From contig NW_026252134.1 of NCBI RefSeq assembly GCF_025399195.1, forward strand, positions 1 through 64,000: a stretch of 64,000 nucleotides of DNA, in the 5' to 3' direction. This stretch comes from Umbelopsis ramanniana AG. Taxonomy: Eukaryota > Mucoromycota > Umbelopsidomycetes > Umbelopsidales > Umbelopsidaceae. Shown one piece after another: positions 24,703-35,584 of this stretch (position 1 is the first letter of the stretch; every line of letters starts with the position of its first letter). Made by a program: the position numbers and the translations under genes. The notes beneath the pieces are model-generated. The model was not told where the DNA came from, did not search any database, and saw nothing but the letters and a program-made list of their open reading frames with translations.

Positions 24703-26944
24703 ATGCCTCACAACTTGAAGGATCACCACACTAAATCTCCATTCTCTAACGACAGTTCGCGGTCCTTTGCATACCACGATTCTCAGAACAATATGACCTA
24801 TCCTGGCTCATCGTCGTTCGGCCCGCGAAATGGCCAAGCCATGTCGCCAAAAACATTACAGAAACTCATGGAATCCGACAAAGACTTTGACGACCTCTTT
24901 GATTCCAATCTGGACAACGTTATGGTAGCCAACAGTAACCAGTTTGCCAGTAGTAACCCGTGGCTTTTTCAGCACCTCAAACCTCAACAACGGGAGTACC
25001 AAAATAATAGTGTAGGTACTTCATCACCCATGCCTTATCAAGACACGATGAGAGATGATGATTCGTCTCAATATACCACACCCTATCATGGAGAAGCGAA
25101 TTCAGATTCGTTTGATCAAATGATGTCGTCTCGAGAATACCAGGATATTCTCTTTTCCGACCCTTCTTTTGTTCAACAACAGCAAACCTTACAAGACCAT
25201 CAACGAAGGATGCAAGAACAAATATTGGCACAAGAAGCTCAAAACGTGCAATATCTCGAAACAAGTCCTGGCGATACTACAACTCAATACAGTGCGTCAC
25301 CACCTCCTGTGTCTAACTTAAGTGCCATGTTCAGTCACAACTCCGGCTCTCTACCGAACCCTTCACAGTTTTCCCACTCACCGTCCGACAGCCTGAGCAA
25401 ACCTAAATCTCAACACCAAGAGCAAAAGCGGTTATCTCAACCTGTGCAAGGGGGAGTTCGAATAACGTTTGACGCGCCTGACGTTCATAACAAAGACTTG
25501 GCCGGAAGAAGAGGTTCACCCAGCCTAACTTTAGGATCTTTTCCAAATACCTCAACGCCAACCTCTCCGTTGACGTCAAATGTTGATCACCAAAAAAGAC
25601 AAGGCGATTTCCAAGCTCGATTTAAAGTTAACTATGCGCGCAAGGCAAGTTTGAACAGCCAACAGCAAGCGCACATGCTTCAACCTTCATTTGGCTCATT
25701 ACAAGATATGCCAACTTTCAAAAATCCATTTGCATCTTTACCAACCACACCTGCTGCAGCCACCTACGATACGCCTAACCCCATGGATGATATGTCTCTA
25801 GATCGACGACGTTCTATCTCCCTCCCGCCGAACGCCAATAACAACAATAATAATAATAATCGCGTGCCCATACCTGGCACGCCGCCGGCCACCACCAAAG
25901 CTAAGCCCATCCCTATCGGAAGGGTTTCTAGACCGCATGCAGCCAACATATCGATCGATGCAGAAGAGCATCATCGTAGACTCGACGAGCAACTGCAGAA
26001 AGTCAACTTCGATGACATTACCGTTAGTGAACTCAAAGAAATGCTTCGACAACGTGGTAAGCCAGCGACTGGCAAGAAGGCTACGTTGATCCAACGCCTG
26101 ATGGACGAACGGGACATGGTGAATGCTATCAAGAACGGCGTGGCTATTCCCCGCTCCAATGCTTCATCGTTTACAGCGGGTTCTCCTATTAATTCATCGT
26201 CTGTTCCCAATTCTTCACCCGTCATAGGGTCCCCGTTTTCACAAATCCAAAAATCAATAGCCGCCATGAGTATAGGGTCACCACCCACATCTGCGCACTC
26301 CCGTCGATTTTCTCCTTATGGAGCTCCGAAGTCCCCACGGCTTGGCCCTAGTAGCCCCAAATTGCTATCTACATCCGTTCCATCGGCTTCATCATCCAGC
26401 AATCAACGACCTCATCATCACCATCACACCAACTCTTCGCAATTTGTGAGACATAATCAGCACGCCTCTCTTTACGCGCCGTTTGTTCCGTCCGGATTGG
26501 GAACTCCGGATACCGAGTTAGAGGTGGATCCGTTCGATGCTGCCATGGCATCCGTCGACCACCAGAATAATATGATGTATCACGGAGACAGCAAGGAAGA
26601 TCAGATGATGGAGAACTACGGATCCAATATAACAGCAGACCCTAACTTTACATCCAACCTGCACGACCTGCTTCAACAGGGTTACGCACTTGACAGTAAG
26701 TATAAACAATTGCGGTCCCCACGCGATACAGAAAGAAAAAAAAAAATTGACACACCCCCCCTCCTTAGCGATGTCAGATTCTGGCCTGGACAATCAGTTT
26801 GTTCCTCAGCAAGGAGTGGAGCAACTGTTTGGAGGTATGCCTGAGCTGGCGTATGATAGTAATCATTCAGGGTCCGCATATGACCTTAACGTTGCTGCCA
26901 GAGAAGGCGATGATACACTTGATTCCTTTCTCAAATGGAACTGA
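24703..26944 (+). CDS. SAP-domain protein with long low-complexity regions
   Basis: Two exons, 24703-26695 and 26769-26944, giving 722 residues; the start is MPHNLKDHHTK. The single clear domain is a SAP motif near residues 435-470 (ITVSELKEMLRQRGKPATGK, then KATLIQRLMDER), a helix-extended loop-helix that binds DNA, often AT-rich or scaffold-attachment DNA, and occurs in RNA-processing and chromatin factors. The rest is rich in Ser, Pro, Gln and Asn, with a poly-Asn tract (25838-25860), a His run (near 26410) and many SP motifs that could be phosphorylated. The last exon adds a short acidic tail ending DSFLKWN. It could be a transcriptional or chromatin regulator; the exact role is unknown. 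It has only one intron, unlike most neighbours. Confidence 0.85.
25838..25860 (+). repeat. AAT/AAC microsatellite encoding poly-Asn
   Basis: Trinucleotide run of AAT and AAC codons inside the SAP-domain gene. It encodes a poly-asparagine tract and is likely to vary in length between strains. Confidence 0.75.
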
Positions 26945-27163
26945 ATTGCGCCTCTCCTTACACGCAACCCCCTCTCTCCACTGCTTGATCTCGGAGATGT
27001 AGATACATACAATGTACTGTAAATTAATGATCCATTTTGTTGTTATATGGTTATAAACCATATGTTTTCATTTGTCATCCCTTTCTTCGTTTCCATGAAC
27101 CCTACCCACCAGGGGATCCGACGAATGACGGTAGATTAGAAATACTGGAGGTGTTGGGACGGC

Positions 27164-27170
27164 TGAGTCA
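27164..27170. promoter_or_regulatory. AP-1/Gcn4-type site TGAGTCA upstream of thioredoxin
   Basis: Exact TGAGTCA, 268 bp before the thioredoxin ATG. bZIP factors of the Yap1/Gcn4/AP-1 type bind this sequence, and thioredoxin genes are typical Yap1 targets in fungi. Confidence 0.4.
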
Positions 27171-27365
27171 TCGGGCTTAAAAAACGGAGAAACCATAAAA
27201 AGTGAACGGCGTGCCATTAAAAATCACTTCGTCACTGCCATGGATTGTGCCAGATCCTTTTTTTTTTATTTTATTTTGGGTAGGTGGGCCCGGAGTTCCA
27301 AAGGATTACTAAGTGACCCGTTTTATCCAATAATATTTGGTACTGAGCTTCCGCTTGTTTTCGAG

Positions 27366-27373
27366 TATAAAAA
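27366..27373 (+). promoter_or_regulatory. TATA box of thioredoxin gene
   Basis: TATAAAAA, 72 bp upstream of the start codon, in the expected orientation and followed by a T-rich leader. Confidence 0.6.
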
Positions 27374-27437
27374 CCCTTGGACGCTCGCATGGTTGGCTTA
27401 CACACTTTTCGTACTTTTTTCTTTTATATAATTCACA

Positions 27438-27901
27438 ATGGTCCAAGAAATCAAAAACCTTGAAGAATTCAAGCAACTCATCAACGGAGGCAAGCCCGTG
27501 AGTAGTGTGTGTTTTGCGTTGTTCCATGCCCAACCCACGTTATGACTAATACCACGTCTTTTAGGTCGCTGTCGACTTCCACGCTCAATGGTGCGGTCCC
27601 TGCAAGGTCATCGGCCCCAAGTTCATCAAGCTTGCCGAAAAGTTCCCTGACATTGTCTTCGCCAAGGTTGATGTGGATGAGGCTGCTGTAAGTACTTGTT
27701 TGAATACCGGAAACACGTGAGGATGCGCGCGGTACTGACAAACCCACCCACTTTTTTTTTTGTTTACCGTAGGACGTTGCCGAGGAATATTCGATCCGCG
27801 CCATGCCCACTTTCATGTTCTTCGCAAACGGTGAGAAGAAGGATGAGGTTGTTGGTGCCAACGCTGCTCTTATTGAGGCAAAGCTCAACGCTCTCCTCTA
27901 A
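27438..27901 (+). CDS. Thioredoxin
   Basis: Three exons, 27438-27497, 27565-27687 and 27773-27901, giving 103 residues, the normal thioredoxin length. The active site is WCGPCK in the context [18 protein letters not shown]. The conserved VDVDEA and cis-Pro segment ([10 protein letters not shown]) are present, as is the C-terminal helix. There is no targeting extension, so it should be cytosolic. It reduces disulfides in peroxiredoxins, ribonucleotide reductase and PAPS reductase, using thioredoxin reductase and NADPH. A TATA box and an AP-1-type site upstream fit high, stress-responsive expression. Overlapping polyadenylation signals occur at 28020-28033. Confidence 0.97.
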
Positions 27902-28936
27902 ACAACTAGCATTTGCCGCAAAGATGCATTTCATACTGTGATGCTAGAGTCTACTTGGGCATCACATTTGTACAGTACATTACTATCAAATGCATGCATT
28001 TGTTTCATTCGAACTCGGAAATAAAATAAAAATTATACATTATAACGGTACAGAGATGGGAGTTTTGGCTTTGTCGCGGGTGAATCGTCCCAGATAGTAC
28101 AGTACTGCGGAACCGGTCCCGTAGTCGCTGATAGTCGTTACCATGGTGCCATCGATAACTCGGGATCGAGCAAAAGAATTGCCATCCTTTCGGCTACAGT
28201 CGATCACGAACAGCATCCGTACCCCGTTATGTCATATTGCACTTCGATTATGCCATATCTCACCTATTGCTTCGCTCACAAAAAGGGTCTGCATGAGGAG
28301 TGGAGGGATGCATTAACGAGTATACTTATCTTCCTGTATATAGTAGGGATCATCTCGACTGATCGACTGCTGCAAAGAAGGCATATAGACTGTCTTGATA
28401 GCGATCTGTATAGCAAGTCATACTACGGTGTCAAAACTTTATGATTTGATTCAGCGATAATCCCCCAGCCATAGAGCACACAGTCAATTTTAGACCTGTG
28501 TGGCTGATTGAGTAACCGACCAAAAGGTATAGCCAACGACAGCCAGCCAGCATCATCAAATATTCTGTAAACTTCCATGTACAATAATACCTGTTTGATA
28601 CTGCCAAGATCAAAATGTGATAGCGGCCTCGAGTTGCACGTCTCTTGCACTGGTTGACAAGTCAACAAGGTATTTTGGTCAGGTTGGTCCACTCACCTAC
28701 CAAACAAAAATGCTTGGGCTTTTCCTTCTATGAGCACAGATTTTCATGTGGGGTAATTTGCTTACGCTATACAAATTGTTAAGCAATGCTGGAGGGAAGA
28801 GACTCCACCCTTTCCACACGAGTAAATCACATGTCAAGCCTCTATACTTAAAGGGCTCAGGTGGGGGCATCGGTGTTCAGTGAGCAAGTGTGTTTCTTTC
28901 TCTTCTTCCCTCGGCCTTGAGTCGTTTTTGCTTACA
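27902..28936. other. 1.0-kb gap between thioredoxin and carnitine acetyltransferase genes
   Basis: Contains the thioredoxin 3' end with AATAAAATAAAA at 28020-28033. Short frames on both strands at 28229-28692 have no recognisable motif or splice continuity. The right end carries the pyrimidine-rich leader of the next gene. No RNA gene is recognised. Confidence 0.4.
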
Positions 28937-31039
28937 ATGGCTTCAGCTCCAACATTTTCCTTACAGTCCACATTACCCCGTCTACCAGTCCCTTCCTTAG
29001 AAGCAACTTGCGCTCGTTACCTGCACTCCCTCCGCCCCCTTCTCACCGAAACGGAGTTCCAAGAAAGCGAAAGGAGAGTTCAGAGTTTCCTTGCAAGTCC
29101 TCTATCCAGGCAGCTCCAGGAACGTTTGATTGATCTGGACAGATCCACACCCTCAAATTGGTTAGATGACGGTTTTTGGCTCCAGAAGGCTTACCACGAG
29201 TGGCGTGAACCTGTACTGGTGAACAGCAACTGGTTCATGTTGGGAATAGATGATGCCCACCACCCCAAAAGCCTTCTTGCCAACAATGCCAAGCGTCCCT
29301 CCGGCCACTACACGTACTTTCAAGTTCGAAGAGCTGCTCACATGATATCCGAAGGTGTGGATTTCAAGGAGCTCATTGACAGGTAATTAGAGGAGTTGAT
29401 TTTTTTAGTCATTCACACGTGCCGAAGTGTGTGATCACCCTGCTAATTCTTTCACATTAGTCAAAAATTGCCTATCGACATGTTAAGAGGTGGTAAAGCT
29501 CAGTGCATGCACCAATATACCCGCATCTTCGGCGTGACTCGTATACCTCAACCCCAATGCGACACTTTCTCCAATGTGAACGAAAGCGCCACCCATATTA
29601 TCATTCTTGTCCGCAACCAGATGTATCCACTTCATGTGTACAAGCAACAGAACGGCCAGCGTGTACGAGCCAGCAAGGAAGAAATTGAAAAGTGAGTGGA
29701 AGTCATGTTTGCCAACTCGGATGTCATGTAGCAATTAAACCCTTACCCTGTAATATAGTGATCTCCTCGCTATCGTCAATGATGTACAGACACAACCCCT
29801 CCAAGCTCCTATACCTATTTTAACCGGAGCTCACCGAGATCACTGGGCCAAAACTCGCAACCATCTTCTCTGTGTATCGGCCGTTAACAGAGAGTCATTG
29901 ACTGTCGTAGAGGATGCCTTATTTGCTCTGTCTTTGGATGATCACGGCGTGGGCAACGATACTGGGGATTGGACACGAAATGTGTTTACGGGCCAAGGCA
30001 CGGGCTCAAATCGCTGGTTCGACAAATCGCTCAATTTTGTGGTAGAAGCTAATGGAAAGTGTGCTCTCCTTGGTGAACATTCTCCGTGTGATGCACTCAC
30101 CGCCAGCTATGTCTTCGATCACATGCTCAAGAAACCATGCCCTCCTAATGCTAGTACCGCCAACATCCAACCCATGAAGTCTGCTGCACCTGTGGAGAGA
30201 CTTTTGTTTGAAGTTGACGAGACGGTGCATCAACACCTTCAGGAAGCTCGTGACGATACTGCCAAGACCATTGCTCTTTCAGATTGCAGGGTTTTGATTT
30301 GGGATCAGTATGGAACTACGTGGGTAAAGAAGTATGCTAAGGTCTCTCCTGATGCTTTCTTCCAAATGAGTCTACAGTTGGCATATTACAAGATTCACAA
30401 GAGGGTGAATGCTACCTATGAGACAGCTAGCACTCGGCAGTTTCTTCACGGCCGTACCGAAACCATTCGAACTTGCAGCGTGGATACCAAAAAGCTGGTG
30501 GAGGCATGGGAAAACAACCAAGTTGATGTATGTAGTGAAGGATCTGCGGTTGAGATGGGATCTATAATAGTGATACTGACGCATTCTCTTGGCCTATGTA
30601 GAGCAAAACCAAATATCAACTTTTGCAAACGGCTTGCAAGAGCCACACAGCTTATACCGTCGCCTCATCCAACGGACAGGGATGTGATAGACACTTGCTG
30701 GCACTGCGTCTGTTGAACGCTTCCGAGCCTAATACAGAACTGCATCCAATATTCACTGACCCGGCGTATGCGGAATCTCAGAACTGGCGCTTGTCCACAT
30801 CAGGACTTCATGCGGGCATTAGACTGATGGGAACTGGATTCGGCGCGATCGTCCCGGATGGCTATGGCATTAATTACATGGCAGCTCCCACTTTGGTCAA
30901 ATACGGTATGGAATGCAAGCGTGTGAAGGAGACGGTTAGCACTCTAGAGTTCAGCAAGGTTCTTTCAGATACATTGACTGAGCTAAGACAAGTATGCGAA
31001 GATGTCAATGGAAAGGAGCAACCCAGCGCCAAAATGTAA
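28937..31039 (+). CDS. Carnitine O-acetyltransferase
   Basis: Four exons, from MASAPTFSLQSTLPRLPVPSLE (28937) to SAKM-stop (31039); the last intron is 30526-30601. Family blocks are LPRLPVPSLEATCARYLHSL at the N-terminus, NWLDDGFWLQKAYHEWREPV, SNWFMLGIDD, LRGGKAQCMHQYTRIFG, then the catalytic histidine in LLGEHSPCDAL. The C-terminal GQGCDRHLLALRLL and FGAIVPDGYGINY follow. The enzyme moves acetyl groups between CoA and carnitine so that acetyl units made in peroxisomes or cytosol can enter mitochondria. The protein ends in -AKM, close to the peroxisomal PTS1 consensus. No clear mitochondrial presequence is seen after the first ATG, although the frame is open for about 19 codons upstream without an ATG. 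Confidence 0.92.
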
Positions 31040-31277
31040 TAACTCAAGCGTAGATTACATGGCAACACCCCATCGCTGTGTTCGGTCTTGGAGCAGCTGC
31101 AGAGTTGTGTACGAACAAAAAGATATATTAAAAATTAATTAGCTAGCTAGCTACATCTTTATAAGCAAGACCTGCTCGTTTACACGGACACTGGATTAAA
31201 GTATTATAAAACAAAACGGCTCCAAGAAGGGCAAAGGAGACTCTCCTTTGTAAAATGTACATGCTGATACTACTTCG

Positions 31278-33425
31278 CTAAAATCGTTCCAACTCAGATA
31301 CATCGGTGGTCACGTAGCGGCCAGTGGTTGGCAAAGATGGCCGGGATGAGACATTAGATAATGTGACAAGCCGAGACATATTGGGTACGCTCACTGCCAG
31401 ATCTTGATCTGCATGCTGTAGAGAAAACAAAGCGCGGAAGGAGCTTTGTAAACATTTGGTCACGCTGAAATGTCTCGCTAATAGAAATAAACCTCCTGTC
31501 AGCAATAAGATCTGCTACAGGAACATGAAAAACATCGCCACTTACCACTTGCTGCCGATGTTATACTGGGTTCTCTCAGCATGTTGGAATCAAAGCTCTG
31601 CTCGCTCTCTTGTAGTATGTTACTACTAAGTTCATTATGCGACGGAGTATCAAGTGCCTCCAGCCCATTTGCTTCATAGTCGTCTTCGTAGAATTGCAGA
31701 GAAGTCTTGTCAATGGCCAGGAATGCCTTTGCACAGCGATAAGAACACATCCGGAATCGGACCGGTACATCGATCCTCGAGTCGCCCATGCAGCCTAGCT
31801 CAGCAACGTAGATAGAACTGTCGCAATACAACCGCAAGCAGGCTTCGCATTGTTTGGCGTTATGACAGATTTTTTCTAGGGTGTAGGAAGGTAATATATG
31901 GGCGGGAAGGTTCTCCAAGTGTTCTTTCCGTTCTTTCGAGTATTGCAACGATGAAATAGACCCGGAAGGTGCAGGTAACGTATCCAATAGACGGCGTGCG
32001 GCAATTTCAGATAACGAACCAACTGGGTGGAGGTGAGTCAGCTTTTCAGCGCTAATGTTGTCCATATTGCTAGAATAAACAATTGCATCTTGATCGGCCG
32101 TTTCGCAAACAATCCCTTCGTAGTATTGAAGATGCTCATTCTCTCCCATCAAGATGGTTTTCAAACTGCCTACACCGGGTCGAAGGGCCCGAACCATACT
32201 GTCCTCCCTGTTTTGAGTGATGCTCTGCGTCGAGTCTTGTTTATCTCGAAGTTTCAGGAGACTTCCAGGTAACCACCGGAATTGATTGCGTCGCATATCT
32301 AACTTTGCAAGTTGGGTCAATCGTCCTATCGAGTCTGGCAGCCTCTCCAGCTTATTCTGTACAATGCCAAACTTGATCAACTTTCGCAGGTTGCCTATAG
32401 TGTCGGGCAGTTCAGTCAGCTGGTTATCGTTGACGTTAAGCCATTCCAACCGCGGCAGATCGCCAATGCTTGCAGGTACTTCGGTAATTTGATTGATGGC
32501 AATATTGAGACGTCGCAAATGCTTTAGTTGCGAGATCTCTTGAGGGATACTACCCAGTTTGTTAGTATGCAGGTCCAGATTAATGAGCGATGTGTTGTTC
32601 AAACATAGTTCTACAGGGATGTGGGTGATCAAATTACTTGATAAAATCAGTGCTTGTATGTTGGGAAGATTATATAGTGCGAGTGGAACGGCTTCCAGTA
32701 AGTTAAAAGCCATGTTCAAGGTCAGCAATGAGGGAGGAAATGCCTCAAGCTTCAGTGCTGAAATGGAGTTTTTCTGGCAGAGTAGTACTTCCAACGTATA
32801 GAGCTGTGCGATGCAATTTGGAATTGCTATCAATGCATGAAGTGAGATCAGCGGGGATTACCATTTACTCCTTTCTCACGGTTGCTCGCTACCCTTACCT
32901 TTGAATCTGTTCTTCTGTATATCTAGGTGGGTCAAACGTTTACATTTCGCCAGTTCGACAGGTAGATCATCTAATGTATTCGAAGAAAGACTGAGCCACT
33001 CCAGATGCCGTAGTTTAGAAACATCGGCGGGTATGTAGGTTAAGCCGTTGCCAGCGAGGGACAGCTTGACGAGCTGCTTTAACGAAGTGATCTCGAGAGG
33101 AAACTGATTCAAATCATTGCTTCTCAGAGATAAATCCGTTAGGCCGCTTAACAGGACTTCAAAGTTGGCTGGAAGGTAGGACAGTTGATTGCGGCGCAAG
33201 TACAGTCGCTGAACATAGTTGCCGCGATCTTGCTTGATGTGTGAAAGGATTCTATAGGCGCTCGGTCCAGACACAAGTGCACCCAGTTGCTGCAGCGTAA
33301 CACTGCAAAAATACCATACTATGTCAATTATGAAATTTCGTAACTACTCAAAGCAAACATCCTTTTTTCTACCTAGTTAATTGTCTATCCGACAAGTCGA
33401 TTTCGAGAGAATGAGCATTGCCCAT
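31278..33425 (-). CDS. Leucine-rich-repeat protein with N-myristoylation motif
   Basis: Four exons: 33425-33373, 33302-32899, 32826 to about 31547, and a last exon ending at 31278. Splicing joins MGNAHSLEIDLSDRQLT to SVTLQQLGAL. The start MGNAHS fits the N-myristoylation consensus (Gly2, Ser6). About 14 LRRs of the LxxLxLxxNxLxxLPxxI type follow (for example LTDLSLRSNDLNQFPLEI and LRRLNIAINQITEVPASI). After the repeats come a Ser/Asp-rich linker and a Cys-rich module (CHNAKQCEACLRLYC, then MCSYRC) that may bind zinc. The last exon has two possible acceptors. I favour the one giving a product ending YVTTDVSELERF; the other would end at about 31354. LRRs of this type (PIRL/SHOC2-like) scaffold Ras-family signalling; function here is unknown. 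Confidence 0.78.
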
Positions 33426-33802
33426 GCCTACAGATTAAGGTTTCGTATTCGTTTTGGAGCAAGTGTCTATACTGAATAGTGCAGTATGGTGATGCAAATT
33501 AGTATTACGAAAAAGTAAAAGAATTAAAAATTATGCTTTGCAGTGAAAGAAACCACCTAAAAGTAGCCTCGCATAGATGATAACTGGAAAAAATTACACC
33601 TGAAACCTTCAGAAATTCGGCATGTTCAACGCATCAAAATCGCCGTATTAACTAACGACCAATGATAGGCCTCAGTTCAACTTCCTTTTTTTATAAATTA
33701 CGTTGGTTCACATTACAATTTTTGCATGCTACAACTTCTATGGTAGACACTTTAAGATTGAAACCGATGGATAATACACACATTGGACCGACGTCTTTTC
33801 GG
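33426..33802. other. Gap between LRR gene and GT15 gene
   Basis: Promoter of the LRR gene and 3' end of the mannosyltransferase gene. No other feature is seen. Confidence 0.4.
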
Positions 33803-35584
33803 CTAACTTTGACTAATGATGTAGTTCTCCACAGTAGTATTCGTTACTTCCATCCATTTTGGTAGACAGCTATTAAAGCTCATATCTGATATAGAGTAAA
33901 GTGTCAAGTAAGCAATCATTAGCACGAGACGGAGTAGGGTCCTCATCGATGTCTTACCGAATGATTTTCGAGGTTCGCAGTAACATTTTCCTTTACTCAA
34001 CCAGTCTGGTCCGTCAGGGCAGTGTTGAAATGGCCCGTGGCGATAGCCCATGTCGTTAAAGAAGTGAACTTCCGAAGCTTTCAACAACATAGCTACAGCA
34101 ATGGAATGCACAGGTGCATCACCCCATCTAATTCATGTAATTTAAGCTTCAACTTGTTTCAATGATGACGCATAAAAAATAGACCGAACCCCACCTTTCA
34201 TAAAAGAAACCACCTGCTTGATCCAGATGTCTAAAGTAGCTTTGATATGCTTCAGATCTCAAAAAGGCTACAGAACCTATCTATTATGTTGGATATGTTA
34301 GTGATGCCCTTGAAACGTTAGTAAACGTTCATTCTGCGTAGCTTACCTCAAAATTACTCCAGAAGTGGCACAGATTATAAGAATCTCCATCATCATCCGT
34401 TACAAATTTCATTAAATTTTCAGGGTCATGCTGAGGAACCAAGTATTTCTGGTTCAAGCCCATCCATTCTTTCGTGGTATTCCATAACGTTGGTACAGTG
34501 GAGTAGAACTCCCTTAGCGAGATGGTGAAACCTGAAGTGGCACACTCAAATTAGTCAAATCGAACATGCTCGATTCTTTCTTTACTCTCCTACCATATTT
34601 CTTGTCATGCTGCTTCATATACAAGAATGGATCGTAGTCGATGTCGCACATGAAATTGACGTCAGGCTCAACCCGCCTGCAACATAGAAATACTCTTCAG
34701 TGGACTGATGAATCTAACTACCCTGTACACGTGCGTGTATCTTACCAGTAGTAATCTAGATCATCGAGCAAAGGGTGCATGTAAAAAAAGCCCGATTGAA
34801 ATCTGGCACAAGAATGGTCAATCATTGCTTTACAACAAAACCTTACGTAAAGTGTCATTCTTACCGACACATATGTCGATAGCTTTCACTTCCTCCGTAA
34901 ATAATTCCTTCGTCAGCCATTTCTTTCCTTTTCAACTTCGCCAAATCTTGATCGATCCAAGGCGGATAACCCCAATGCTCTTTTTCTACCAACCCATAAC
35001 TGACGTTGGCCTTCGTCATGGATGTAGTAAGGTTGATGAACTCCTCGGTAAACGGCTCTTCGTTGAGGAAAATCCACGGGTAGTTGTACTTGTAATTGAA
35101 AGTAGCCTCCATGTCCCTGATGCACGAAATGTTTGGATTGCCAATTAACCCATGTTTAGATAGTGTCCCGATCAACGATAAATGCAACATACCTCATTGA
35201 CGATCGCAGGTCATCCAGCTCTCGATTTCGAACAAGGACAACAAATGCCGCTTTGACTCTTTCAGTAGTCGTTCTTGGAAGTTGTACTCCTGTATCTCGG
35301 TTAATGTATATATCTTTGGCCACATCTGCCGGATGCATATTATTTTTGAGATATTGCCGTGTCATAGCCAGGTTTCGAAGGGCATTCATGCCCGACCTAA
35401 ACGCACCAGTCCGCGTGGCAAAATTCTCTATCTTGGTGGCATGTTCATAACAACTCTCTCTCGACGTACATGGCAATTGTATTGTATTGCTGCTAAATAT
35501 TTCGTATATGACAAATTGTATGAAACAGGTAACGATGATCGTCAAGAAAATAGACCGTATGTTATAACGGACTTGTGCATACAT
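33803..35584 (-). CDS. GT15 (KTR/MNT1) alpha-1,2-mannosyltransferase
   Basis: Leftward gene of about six exons, from MYAQVRYNIRS (35584) to YIISQS-stop (33803). A single membrane helix at residues 11-28 gives a type II Golgi protein with a luminal enzyme. GT15 blocks are AAFVVLVRNRELDDLRSSMR, YPWIFLNEEPFTEEF, HWGYPPWID, EGIIYGGSESYRHMCRFQSG (ending in the FFMHPLL segment), YWRVEPDVNFMCDIDYDPF and FYERWGDAPVHSIAVAM, then HCPDGPDW and CYCEP. The last intron (33957-33886) rejoins CYCEPRKSF to DMSFNSCLPKW, matching the usual family ending. Ktr/Kre2 enzymes add alpha-1,2-mannose to N- and O-glycans of cell-wall and secreted proteins, using GDP-mannose and Mn2+. The tail after PKW is an extension beyond the core. 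Confidence 0.93.

Larger units (their letters stand above)
26945..27437. promoter_or_regulatory. Thioredoxin promoter region
   Basis: Holds the 3' end of the SAP gene and the thioredoxin promoter. It contains a perfect AP-1/Yap-type TGAGTCA at 27164-27170 and a TATA box at 27366-27373, followed by a pyrimidine-rich tract before the ATG. Confidence 0.6.

Noticed and set aside
25764..26094. Leftward frames opposite the SAP-domain gene
   Set aside because: They are antisense shadows of the poly-Asn and Arg-rich coding region (runs of Leu or Ile from the AAT/AAC tract).
31136..31152. TAGC tetranucleotide run after the carnitine acetyltransferase gene
   Set aside because: It is only about four copies in a 3' untranslated region, too short to call a functional element.
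31354..31548. Alternative last exon of the LRR gene ending YVSACHII
   Set aside because: A nearer acceptor would allow it, but the longer intron gives a better acceptor (TTCTATTAG) and a tail with normal composition ending ELERF. Transcript data could reverse this.
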